Assembly: GCF_000686605.1 (NCBI RefSeq)
Contig: NZ_JMLC01000006.1
Span: forward strand, 1-64,000
DNA: 64,000 nucleotides
From: Streptococcus sobrinus DSM 20742 = ATCC 33478
GTDB lineage: Bacteria; Bacillota; Bacilli; Lactobacillales; Streptococcaceae
Reading direction: 5' to 3'
Under the pieces are notes generated by a model. The model did not search any database. It saw nothing but the letters and a program-made list of their open reading frames with translations, and was not told where the DNA came from. Numbering within the stretch: the first letter of the stretch is position 1; each line of letters begins with the position of its first letter. The position numbers were made by a program, and so were the translations under genes. Below, piece after piece: positions 56,317-64,000 of the stretch.

Positions 56317-58953
56317 ATGAAGAAGAAAATCTATTGGAAAGATATTTTCAAATCCTTCACTGGCTCTTTGGGGCGTTTTTTGTCCATCACTGTGCTTATG
56401 TTTTTGGGAGCCTTCGCCCTCTTGGGGCTCAAGGTGGTTAGTCCAGATATGCAAAAAACGGCCATTGACTACTTGAGTGACCATAAAACCATGGACTTAT
56501 CGGTTATTGCTAGTAGTGGTCTGAGCAAGGCAGATCAAGATGAATTAAAACAAACCAAAGGGGCCACAGTAGAATTCGCCTATATGACTGACGTGACTAC
56601 CAAAGATAAGAATGATGCAGTTCGAATTTTCTCTAAAACAAAAACCTTGTCTCAATACCAACTAGTGTCTGGTCATTTACCAAGGAAAAGCAATCAAATC
56701 GCTCTATCTGAAACCTTGAAAAAGGACTATAAAATTGGCGGTACCATCACTTTCAAGCAAAAGTCAACTGGCATTCTGCGGGTAACTAGTTACAAGATTG
56801 TTGGTTTCGTCAAATCATCTGAAATTTGGTCCTATAAAAATTTAGGTTCCTCTACCGCAGGCGATGGGAACTTGACTGGTTATGCGGTGACACCCGCTGA
56901 TAGTTTTTCTAGTCCTGTATACAGCCTGGCCCGCCTGCGCTACGATGACCTGAAAAACCTTAATCCTTTTTCCACTGCCTATACCAAAGGTTTGGAAAAA
57001 AAGCAGGAAGCCTTAGATCAGGTCTTGGCCGATAATGGTACTAGGCGTCTAGCAGAAATCAAGAAAGATAAAGAGGCAGGTATCAACCAAGCTCAATCCA
57101 AACTGAATCAAGCCCAAGCAGAGCTTAATCAACAAGAAAAGCTTCTACCATACCTGAGCGGTCCGCGTTTGGCAGCAGCTCAAGCTGCTTTAGCCCAAGG
57201 CAAGGCTAAGTTGGCTCAGAATCAAGCTAGTATCAAGGACACTCAGACTAAATTAAATCAGCTGGCAACACCGACTTATCAGACTTACAGTCGGACAACC
57301 CTACCTGGTGGGGAAGGTTATCAGACCTATCGAGATATCAGTCGTAATGTCAATCAAATTGGTAATATTTTCCCTGTTGTACTCTACTTGGTAGCTGCCC
57401 TGGTGACCTTTACGACCATGACCCGCTTTGTCAATGAGGAGCGAACCAATTCCGGACTGCTCAAGGCCTTGGGCTATTCCAATAATGATGTTATTAAAAA
57501 ATTTGTCATCTATGGCCTAGTTGCCAGTCTTTTAGGGACCACCATAGGCATCATAGGCGGTCATTACTTCCTGCCTGCAATTATTGTGAAGAATGCGGTT
57601 AAGTTGACAGTCATCAAGAACATTCACTTCTATTTCTATTGGTCTTATACGCTTTTAGCCTTTGCTCTAGCCTTCATCAGTGCCGTTCTGCCAGCCTTTT
57701 TGGTCGCTAAACGAGAATTGAGTGAGAAGCCTGCCCAGCTCCTCCTGCCCAAGCCCCCAGTTGCAGGTTCCAAGATTTTACTGGAAAGACTAGGCTTTAT
57801 CTGGCGGCGTCTCAGCTTCACTCAAAAGGTGACCATGCGTAATATCTTTCGCTACAAGCAAAGAATGGCCATGACCGTCTTTGGAGTTGCGGGCTCCCTA
57901 GCCCTACTCTTTTCAGGTCTAGGACTTCAATCCTCCCTAGGCAAGATGGTTGACCATCAGTTTGGTCAATTAACCTCCTACGATATGTTGGTCCTTCGCA
58001 ATTCCCAGGCTGATAAGGCTGAACAAGCCAAGGTTGACAGCTACCTGAAATCAAACCAAGTAGCCAGCTATCAGACTATTCACAGTGAAAAAATTGACGA
58101 AAAAATTAAGGGACAGGATGAAAAGAAGACCATTACTCTAATGACCAGCCAACAAAGAGATTTTGGGAACTTCATCCACCTCTTAGATGTGAAAACTGGG
58201 AAATCATTGAAACTGCCTAAAGAGGGAGCCATCATCACCCAAAAGTTAGCCGAATTTTATCAGGTCGAAGTCGGTGATAAGCTGAGTTTTAAAGATCAGG
58301 ATGGCAAAAAGCGAACCATTAAGGTTGCTGCTACTGCTCAGATGAATACTGGCCACTATATCTTTATGAAAGATAGCTATTATCAGAGCATTTTCGGTCA
58401 TCGACCTGACCACAACAGCGATTTGGTTAATCTGAAAAATCATTCAGCCAAACAGTTGTCTAAGCAATCGAGTTATTTACTTTCCCTTACGGCAATCTCA
58501 GGGCTAACGCAAAATTCGACTTGGGTTAGTATGATTAAAACGGCTGTTAACGGCCTTAATGCTTCAATGACGATTTTAGTGGTTACTTCGGTAGTTCTAG
58601 CCATTGTTATTCTCTATAATTTGACCAATATCAATGTAGCCGAACGGATTAGAGAACTCTCCACTATCAAAGTGCTGGGCTTCCACAGCTACGAGGTCAT
58701 GCTCTATATCTATCGAGAAACGATTCTTCTTTCTCTAGTCGGTATGGTTCTCGGTCTGATTGGCGGTTATTATCTCCACGATATTATCATCACCATGATG
58801 AGTCAGGACAGGGTCTACCCGCTTGACATGGATCTGCATGTCTACTATACCCCCGTCCTTGTCATAACCGGTATCCTTCTGGCCCTCGGCTGGGTTGTCT
58901 ACCGCCGCCTCAAGACCGTTGATATGCTGGAAGCTCTAAAATCGGTAGATTAG
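56317..58953 (+). CDS. FtsX-type ABC permease with coiled coil
   Basis: An 878-residue permease. An N-terminal membrane segment (about residues 18-40) leads to an extracytoplasmic domain with a Gln/Ala-rich coiled coil at about 250-315 (NQAQSKLNQAQAELNQQEK). Two FtsX domains follow: three segments at about 350-475 (RFVNEERTNSGLLKALGYS) and three at about 750-865 (ERIRELSTIKVLGFHSYE). This is the large two-FtsX form with a helical stalk seen in Firmicutes. The substrate is unknown; it is probably induced by loss of the adjacent TetR repressor. Confidence 0.9.
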   Translation: MKKKIYWKDIFKSFTGSLGRFLSITVLMFLGAFALLGLKVVSPDMQKTAIDYLSDHKTMDLSVIASSGLSKADQDELKQTKGATVEFAYMTDVTTKDKNDAVRIFSKTKTLSQYQLVSGHLPRKSNQIALSETLKKDYKIGGTITFKQKSTGILRVTSYKIVGFVKSSEIWSYKNLGSSTAGDGNLTGYAVTPADSFSSPVYSLARLRYDDLKNLNPFSTAYTKGLEKKQEALDQVLADNGTRRLAEIKKDKEAGINQAQSKLNQAQAELNQQEKLLPYLSGPRLAAAQAALAQGKAKLAQNQASIKDTQTKLNQLATPTYQTYSRTTLPGGEGYQTYRDISRNVNQIGNIFPVVLYLVAALVTFTTMTRFVNEERTNSGLLKALGYSNNDVIKKFVIYGLVASLLGTTIGIIGGHYFLPAIIVKNAVKLTVIKNIHFYFYWSYTLLAFALAFISAVLPAFLVAKRELSEKPAQLLLPKPPVAGSKILLERLGFIWRRLSFTQKVTMRNIFRYKQRMAMTVFGVAGSLALLFSGLGLQSSLGKMVDHQFGQLTSYDMLVLRNSQADKAEQAKVDSYLKSNQVASYQTIHSEKIDEKIKGQDEKKTITLMTSQQRDFGNFIHLLDVKTGKSLKLPKEGAIITQKLAEFYQVEVGDKLSFKDQDGKKRTIKVAATAQMNTGHYIFMKDSYYQSIFGHRPDHNSDLVNLKNHSAKQLSKQSSYLLSLTAISGLTQNSTWVSMIKTAVNGLNASMTILVVTSVVLAIVILYNLTNINVAERIRELSTIKVLGFHSYEVMLYIYRETILLSLVGMVLGLIGGYYLHDIIITMMSQDRVYPLDMDLHVYYTPVLVITGILLALGWVVYRRLKTVDMLEALKSVD

Positions 58954-59039
58954 GAAGAGAAAAAGAAAAGTTTAACAGAAAACAAGGCCTGCAACTTGAA
59001 CATAAGAGGCAGGTAAATATGCGAAAAACGAGGCTGGAC

Positions 59040-59200
59040 GAAAGTTCTAGCCTCGTTACTTTTTTCAACATTAGACTCTTTGACGCAGTGGTTGATTGGA
59101 AGTACTTATCCCCTTCGGGATAGCGTCCTTCCTAATCAACTGTGCGGGAGTGAGACGACAAAATCGATTTCTTCAAAATCACAATTTTTGTCTCACTCCC
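59040..59200 (-). repeat. Dispersed streptococcal intergenic repeat, family B, inverted copy
   Basis: GACGCAGTGGTTGATTGG, TAATCAACTGTGCGGGAG and GACAAAATCGATTT are the reverse of words at 50311-50610. A GAGGCTAGAAC-type hairpin (ACGAGGCT/AGCCTCGT, 59028-59056) next to it may terminate the permease operon. Confidence 0.6.
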
Positions 59201-59389
59201 TTATAATTTATCAAGATCTTTGACAAAACTTCTGTGGACAGTGCCGCAGTTTTTACAGATTTGGTGGTAAAGAGCCAAGCCCCCTGAAAAGAATTTTGCC
59301 TCTTCATTTACAACACCTGCATAGCCTTTGAACTGCTGTTTGATGACAAATTGGTCGGCGCCACAGTAAGTACAAATTTGCTTTTTCAT
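59201..59389 (-). CDS. Small zinc-ribbon protein
   Basis: A 62-residue protein with two CxxC pairs, CTYCG at residues 6-10 and CKNCG near residue 45, forming a probable zinc ribbon. The middle (FKGYAGVVNEEAKFFSGG) is not known to me. It is the last gene of a four-gene minus-strand operon (60372 to 59201), two bases after the XRE gene. It could be a regulator cofactor or an RNA-binding ribbon; the function is unknown. Confidence 0.75.
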   Translation of the reverse strand: MKKQICTYCGADQFVIKQQFKGYAGVVNEEAKFFSGGLALYHQICKNCGTVHRSFVKDLDKL

Positions 59390-59391
59390 AC

Positions 59392-59601
59392 TTATTTCTC
59401 CTCATTTAAACGGAAAATTTCTTCAACGGACAGGTCAAAAACACGTGCGATTTTGAGAGCCATTTCTAGCGAGGGATTGTAGCGATTGTTTTCTAGATGT
59501 AGGATGGTTTCTCGGCGGACCCCAACGGCCTCCGCCAGTTCCTGTTGTGTCAAGCCTGCTTTTTCACGAATTTCTTTTAAGTTAGTAATAATTTTGGCCA
59601 T
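59392..59601 (-). CDS. Small XRE-family regulator
   Basis: A 69-residue, single-domain helix-turn-helix protein: LKEIREKAGLTQQELAEAVGVRRETILHLE, then NRYNPSLEMALKIARVFDLSVEEIF. This is the short Cro/CI type common in Firmicutes. The ATG at 59601 (MAKIITNLKEIR) is used; a GTG at 59607 is also in frame. It lies between two membrane protein genes upstream and a zinc ribbon downstream, and probably controls this operon. Confidence 0.9.
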   Translation of the reverse strand: MAKIITNLKEIREKAGLTQQELAEAVGVRRETILHLENNRYNPSLEMALKIARVFDLSVEEIFRLNEEK

Positions 59602-59603
59602 AA

Positions 59604-60173
59604 TCACTCACTCTTTTCAAAAACCCAGAAGCAGACAGCAAAGAGGGTCAGCAAGGCACCAATATAAATGAGCAGGCCCCCTGGTGTCAGAGCAAAGGGA
59701 AACCAGATAGTGATGACGGCTAGCCCCAGTAGAGAGCAGATTATCAAGCCCAAGGACAGACTGGCTGCCTTAGCAAGATCCTGATAAAAACGTTCATCGG
59801 GTCGCTCGCTAGTTTTCTTCCAGCAGAAGTAGGCCCCAAGAAAGAGGAGTAGGAAGAAAGCAGCTCCCAAAATCCCCTCTTTAAGCCAGGCAGGATGGGT
59901 AGCGGGGGTTAGCATTTCAAGTCCCAAACTATAAATAGCCATGGCAAAAAAGAGGGTGGACAGATAGAGTTTTTCTGCTAGGCCAAAGCTTCGCTCTTTT
60001 GTATTGACCAACCTTACGCTAGACATAATTCCAAAAATCAGAGCCAAGAAGAGCCCAGTCACTGTGAAAACCAGCCCCTTTATCCAAGCCGGAGTACTGG
60101 CTGGGGTCAAAAAATAGAGAAGAATTAAAGTGGGGACCCAAATCCAATAAAGCCATTTATAATTTTTAAGCAC
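59604..60173 (-). CDS. Five- to six-pass membrane protein of the XRE operon
   Basis: A 189-residue protein with membrane segments at about residues 10-25, 30-50, 68-85, 95-115, 137-155 and 160-180. A charged loop (KTSERPDERFYQD) near residue 118 resembles the DERF-type loop in small membrane proteins paired with XRE regulators in Firmicutes. The function is unknown. Its stop touches the XRE gene and its start overlaps the gene at 60166. Confidence 0.75.
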   Translation of the reverse strand: MLKNYKWLYWIWVPTLILLYFLTPASTPAWIKGLVFTVTGLFLALIFGIMSSVRLVNTKERSFGLAEKLYLSTLFFAMAIYSLGLEMLTPATHPAWLKEGILGAAFFLLLFLGAYFCWKKTSERPDERFYQDLAKAASLSLGLIICSLLGLAVITIWFPFALTPGGLLIYIGALLTLFAVCFWVFEKSE

Positions 60174-60372
60174 GATTATCCTCCTTATCTTTCTTCAACT
60201 GCCACCTCAGCCCCCAGAAGCCTAATGAAACTCCGACGATGACAGCAAGGGCAACTAAATAAGAAAGTGGACGATCAAAACCGAGGTTATAAAAGACTCC
60301 CACGATGATACCGATAGCCGGGATGAGCCCAGAAAGAATAACGGCCCATTTATAATCACTAGTTTTACGCAT
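60166..60372 (-). CDS. Small two-pass membrane protein
   Basis: A 68-residue protein with two hydrophobic segments (about residues 10-28 and 35-53) and a charged C-terminus (LKKDKEDNRA). It is first in the four-gene minus-strand operon and overlaps the next gene by eight bases. The upstream promoter region is AT-rich near 60430-60490. No family is recognised. Confidence 0.7.
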   Translation of the reverse strand: MRKTSDYKWAVILSGLIPAIGIIVGVFYNLGFDRPLSYLVALAVIVGVSLGFWGLRWQLKKDKEDNRA

Positions 60373-60505
60373 CTTGCCACCTACTTTCTAAAAAATATTC
60401 TACTGGAGGTCTTGTTAGAAATACCTCACCTTTACGTTATAAATATATCATACTGTCCAAAAATATACAAGAGAAAATATGATTTATTTATAACTTTTTA
60501 GGTTC

Positions 60506-60536
60506 GAAAAAATCAGTCTGGGGGAGACTGATTTTC
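60506..60536 (-). terminator. Hairpin in the treR downstream region
   Basis: AAAATCAGTCT (60509-60519), GGGGG loop, AGACTGATTTT (60525-60535). On the minus strand it ends in TTTTTTCG, fitting a terminator of treR. The rest of 60537-60693 holds only a small GAAGC/GCTTC hairpin. Confidence 0.75.
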
Positions 60537-60693
60537 CTGAGCCTAACAATAGAAGAACAAAACTGCTCTCCTTGCCTGGACTGTTGGCTAGCGTCTCTGC
60601 TGAGTATAGGTGAGCTAAAGGCATAAAAGTAGTCAGCCCCCAAAGAAGCCTAGCTTCGGACCGACTAATGCAAAGGCTGGGTTTGGTTTTATT

Positions 60694-61404
60694 TCATTTT
60701 TTTCGTCTAGCGTAATCAATGAAGTGAAATTTCTCGAGAATGTGCCGGCTTTCAGTGAACTGAAACTGGGCTTGGTCGGCTAAGTAGACCTTGGATTTAA
60801 CTGAAACGACATGATGTTCAAGGCCAACATCCAGCCAGATTTTGTCTTGCTCGCTAGTCGGCTCAATGGTAATTTCTTTTTGGGCATAGGCAATCTCCAG
60901 CCCTAACTCTCCTTCCAAGTAGTTGTAGATGGACTTTTGGGCGATAGTTTGGTTAATTCTTTTGACAAAGTCAGTCAGGAGGTAGTCGGTGTCTAGGACG
61001 GAGGATGCTCCATCAACAATTCGCTGACGTTGGATTCGCCAGACCTGTTGACCAGGCTGGAAACCTGTCACCCTAGCTAAGTCCCCATCAACTAGGAGAC
61101 GATAGAGGGAGAGGACCTTGGTTTCGGAGTTCATTTGTAGGTTTTGGACTAATTCCTGATAGCTGGTCAGGTTGGAGACGGGGAAGTTAAAGTGTTGTTG
61201 CCGTCTAACTAAGCTGGCTCTGCCTTGACTCTTACGGATGAGCTTGGCCTTTTCTAATAGGCTAAGGGCTTTGCGGATGGTATCACGACTGACCCCGTAC
61301 TTCCCAGCCAGCTCCCCTTCGCTGGGAAGGAAGGAATCGGCAGGATAATCGCTCTGATTAATTTTTTTCTCTAAGTCTCTAAAAACGACCTGATATTTTT
61401 TCAT
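60694..61404 (-). CDS. treR: Trehalose operon repressor TreR (GntR family)
   Basis: A 236-residue regulator. The N-terminal GntR winged helix has FLPSEGELAGKYGVSRDTIRKALSLLEKA near residues 25-55. The C-terminal UTRA domain (residues 85-230) would bind trehalose-6-phosphate. It diverges from treB, and AACTTGT/ACAAGTT half-sites lie between them. Position and sequence match streptococcal TreR. Confidence 0.94.
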   Translation of the reverse strand: MKKYQVVFRDLEKKINQSDYPADSFLPSEGELAGKYGVSRDTIRKALSLLEKAKLIRKSQGRASLVRRQQHFNFPVSNLTSYQELVQNLQMNSETKVLSLYRLLVDGDLARVTGFQPGQQVWRIQRQRIVDGASSVLDTDYLLTDFVKRINQTIAQKSIYNYLEGELGLEIAYAQKEITIEPTSEQDKIWLDVGLEHHVVSVKSKVYLADQAQFQFTESRHILEKFHFIDYARRKK

Positions 61405-61421
61405 AGTAACCTCTCCTTGCT

Positions 61422-61449
61422 AACTTGTTTTTAGTTTAGCATACAAGTT
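61422..61449. promoter_or_regulatory. Candidate TreR operator half-sites
   Basis: AACTTGT (61422-61428) and ACAAGTT (61443-61449) form an inverted pair next to the treR start. A third ACAAGTT lies near 61487. They resemble halves of TreR boxes such as TTGTATATACAA. Confidence 0.45.
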
Positions 61450-61517
61450 TAGAAAAATCGCCTGAAAATCAAAGAAATTTTCCAGACAAGTTGCCATTTA
61501 AGATGGGCTGGCTTAGA

Positions 61518-61532
61518 ATGAAAGCGTAAACA
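61518..61532 (+). promoter_or_regulatory. cre site (CcpA) of the trehalose operon
   Basis: ATGAAAGCGTAAACA matches every position of the consensus WTGNAARCGNWWWCA. CcpA bound here would tie treB transcription to glucose supply. Confidence 0.85.
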
Positions 61533-61652
61533 ATTACTAGCAGTCTGGTCAAAGAAATGAGAACGACTGGCTAATTCACAGCCAGCAGGGAACTTTAATA
61601 AGTTGCCCACAACCTTTATCAGACAATCTTTATAATAAGGAGGAGCCCGTCA

Positions 61653-63620
61653 ATGGGAAAATTTGAACAGGATGCCCGTGAGATGCTGGAAGCTATCGGG
61701 GGCAAGGAAAATGTCGCCGCGGTCACCCACTGTGCAACTCGAATGCGTTTCGTCCTAAACGATGAAAGCAAGGCTGATATCAAGCGTTTAGAAGCTATCC
61801 CAGCGGTTAAGGGGACCTTTACCAATGCTGGACAATTTCAAGCTATCATCGGTAATGATGTCCCAGTTTTCTATAATGATTTCACCGCTGTTTCAGGGAT
61901 TGAAGGAGTATCAAAAGAAGCTGCTAAATCTGCAGCTCAACAGAACCAGAACTGGCTGCAACGCTCCCTGTCCATGCTAGCAGAAATTTTCACACCAATT
62001 CTGCCGGCCATCATCGTCGGTGGTCTGATTCTGGGCTTCAGAAATGTCTTGGAAGGGGTCCAATGGTCGGCCTTGAATGGGAAGACCATTGTTGATGTCT
62101 CGGTCTTTTGGCATGGAGTTGATGATTTCCTCTGGTTGCCAGGTGAGGCCATCTTCCAATACCTGCCAGTCGGCATTACCTGGTCAGTCAGTCGTAAGAT
62201 GGGAACCAGCCAAATTTTGGGAATTGTCCTAGGGATCTGTCTGATTTCTCCCAATCAATTGCTCAATGCCTATAATTTCGCCTCGACATCGGCGGCAGAG
62301 ATTGCAGCCAAATGGACTTGGAATTTTGGTTTCTTCACGGTTGAAAAGGTCGGTTACCAGGCCCAGGTTCTGCCAGCTCTCCTAGCTGGACTGTCTCTGG
62401 CTTATCTAGAACGCTTCTGGCGCAAACACATTCCAGAAGTCGTTTCCATGATTTTTGTGCCCTTCCTTTCTTTGATGCCAGCCTTGATTTTGGCCCACAC
62501 TGTTTTAGGACCAATTGGCTGGACCATTGGTAAGGGAATTTCTTATGTTGTTCTAGCTGGTTTGACAGGTCCTGTCAAGTGGCTCTTCGGTGCTATTTTT
62601 GGTGCCCTTTATGCCCCCTTGGTTATCACGGGTCTCCACCATATGACCAATGCTATCGATACCCAGTTGGTGGCCGATTCTGGCGGTACCGGCCTCTGGC
62701 CAATGATTGCCCTGTCAAATATCGCTCAAGGTTCAGCTGTCCTTTCTTACTATTGGATGAACCGTCACAATGAAAGAGAAGCACAGATTTCTTTACCTGC
62801 CGCTATTTCAGCCTATCTAGGTGTTACCGAACCCGCCCTTTTCGGGGTTAACCTGAAATACATTTACCCATTTATTGCAGGAATGATTGGTTCATCTATC
62901 GCTGGCCTCCTTTGTACGACCTTCAACGTTACGGCTAATGCCATTGGTATCGGTGGTTTGCCGGGGATCTTGTCCATCCAAGCCAAGTATATGATTATCT
63001 TCGCTTTCTTAATGGTAGTGGCCATCGCTGTTCCCTTTACTGTGACCATGGTCTTTCGTCGGATAGGTCTCTTTACCAAGACTGAGGATGCCACTGTCAA
63101 GGCTCCACAAGTTCAAGCGGTTGCCCAGGCCAAGGAAGCGACGAGTGCTCCAGCTGGGACTCTGATTTCTGTCAAGAGTCCGTTAGCTGGTCAGGTTCAA
63201 GACCTATCACAATCACCCGACCCTGTCTTCGCCCAAGGGGTCATGGGGCAAGGACTTGTCATCGAGCCTAGTCAAGGTGAACTGGTAGCCCCAGTTGACG
63301 GGACAGTTTCCGTTCTCTTCCCGACCAAACATGCCATTGGCCTAGTGACCGACCAAGGTTTGGAAATGTTGATTCATATCGGTATGGACACCGTCAATTT
63401 AAATGGTCAAGGTTTCACTGCCCATATCCAGCAAGGTGACCATGTCAAAACTGGTGATAAGCTGATTAGCTTCGATATGGAAGCTATTAAGGCGGCAGGC
63501 TATTCTGTCATAACGCCGGTCATTGTGACCAACCAAAACGATTTTCAAATAGATACAAAGGGTCAGCTGCCCCATGAAGTTAAACCTGGCGATGAGATTT
63601 TACTAGCCAGCAAGCTCTAA
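61653..63620 (+). CDS. treB: Trehalose PTS transporter EIIBCA
   Basis: A 655-residue phosphotransferase system permease that brings in trehalose as its 6-phosphate. EIIB is at residues 1-85 with the phosphocysteine in THCATRMRF (Cys28). EIIC is at about 105-475, with ten or so membrane segments and the loop ITGLHHMTNAIDTQLV near residue 327. EIIA is at about 500-650 with the phospho-His in MLIHIGMDTV near residue 575. The fused EIIA is normal in streptococci. AAGGAGG precedes the ATG. The gene is controlled by cre and TreR sites and followed by treA. Confidence 0.95.
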   Translation: MGKFEQDAREMLEAIGGKENVAAVTHCATRMRFVLNDESKADIKRLEAIPAVKGTFTNAGQFQAIIGNDVPVFYNDFTAVSGIEGVSKEAAKSAAQQNQNWLQRSLSMLAEIFTPILPAIIVGGLILGFRNVLEGVQWSALNGKTIVDVSVFWHGVDDFLWLPGEAIFQYLPVGITWSVSRKMGTSQILGIVLGICLISPNQLLNAYNFASTSAAEIAAKWTWNFGFFTVEKVGYQAQVLPALLAGLSLAYLERFWRKHIPEVVSMIFVPFLSLMPALILAHTVLGPIGWTIGKGISYVVLAGLTGPVKWLFGAIFGALYAPLVITGLHHMTNAIDTQLVADSGGTGLWPMIALSNIAQGSAVLSYYWMNRHNEREAQISLPAAISAYLGVTEPALFGVNLKYIYPFIAGMIGSSIAGLLCTTFNVTANAIGIGGLPGILSIQAKYMIIFAFLMVVAIAVPFTVTMVFRRIGLFTKTEDATVKAPQVQAVAQAKEATSAPAGTLISVKSPLAGQVQDLSQSPDPVFAQGVMGQGLVIEPSQGELVAPVDGTVSVLFPTKHAIGLVTDQGLEMLIHIGMDTVNLNGQGFTAHIQQGDHVKTGDKLISFDMEAIKAAGYSVITPVIVTNQNDFQIDTKGQLPHEVKPGDEILLASKL

Positions 63621-63637
63621 AAATAGATTAAAAATGT

Positions 63638-63669
63638 GAGGTTGGGAGCCAGGTGCCTCAACCTCCTTT
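63638..63669 (+). terminator. Hairpin between treB and treA
   Basis: GAGGTTG (63638-63644) pairs with CAACCTC (63659-63665), followed by CTTTT. It is probably a partial terminator that lowers treA relative to treB. The space to 63820 holds no gene. Confidence 0.65.
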
Positions 63670-63760
63670 TGCAAATAGGAGATTAGGCCCAAGGACTCAG
63701 AGCTCATATGCTACTCTGCAAGATTTTTCAAGAGCTAGGCGACTGAGAAATTAGTCTTGA

Positions 63761-64000
<240 letters not shown>

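Overview
The window is chromosomal DNA of a Streptococcus of the mutans group, closest in character to S. sobrinus / S. downei. Three things point there: gene order (aspS, argS/argR, mutS, mutL, ruvA, tag, cinA, recA, spx, ireB, ruvX, nrdD/nrdG, rarA, prmA, rsmE, rel, dtd, dextranase, treR/treB/treA), a ComX-type com-box in front of cinA, and a 1335-residue LPXTG-anchored dextranase, about the size I recall for the S. sobrinus enzyme and much longer than S. mutans DexA. The assignment comes from family knowledge and synteny only; no search was run.

Layout. 1-1940: the edge of an IS30-family element, then an AT-rich accessory cluster (frameshifted membrane protein, small membrane protein, M50-like metalloprotease, thioredoxin-like protein). 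1995-4800: aspS and a YitT-family gene. 4800-6080: a degraded dispersed repeat, then an orphan double-glycine bacteriocin with a probable immunity protein. 6100-16100: argS, argR and the repair genes mutS, mutL, ruvA and tag; a frameshifted DUF3644 (HEPN-like) gene and a compact structured RNA candidate lie between mutS and mutL. 16100-19000: a small XRE regulator and a MacB-like ABC transporter. 19000-24900: cinA-recA, spx, a DUF1307 lipoprotein and ireB-ruvX-DUF1292. 24760-30760: a possible micro-ORF, a GT-C type membrane protein and the anaerobic ribonucleotide reductase set nrdD/nrdG, with a second IreB paralogue. 31100-37760, mostly minus strand: yaaA, a rhomboid protease, fau, the dapH/deacetylase pair for lysine and diaminopimelate synthesis, a lipoprotein, tRNA-Lys, a probable 6S RNA and rarA. 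37800-45800: a DUF3013 gene, an AT-rich acetyltransferase-like/ASCH pair, prmA, a membrane protein, rsmE, rel and dtd. 46100-54340: two large wall-anchored glucanases. 54800-60400: TetR plus an FtsX-type ABC transporter, then a four-gene XRE/zinc-ribbon/membrane operon. 60690-64000: the trehalose locus treR, treB, treA, with a perfect cre site.

The most interesting content is the glucanase pair. A GH66 endo-dextranase (alpha-1,6 glucan) is followed by an LPETG-anchored beta-helix protein. Its Asp triad has the same spacing (D, +23, +24) as the catalytic residues of GH87 alpha-1,3-glucanases (mutanases). Together they could give the cell surface a system for cutting both linkages of the glucan biofilm matrix. 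The second notable object is the DUF3644 HEPN-like gene with an adjacent structured RNA inside the mutS-mutL interval, which resembles an abortive-infection type module. Two genes (243-772 and 11410-12374) are each broken by the loss of one T from a T run, so real mutation and homopolymer under-calling must be told apart.
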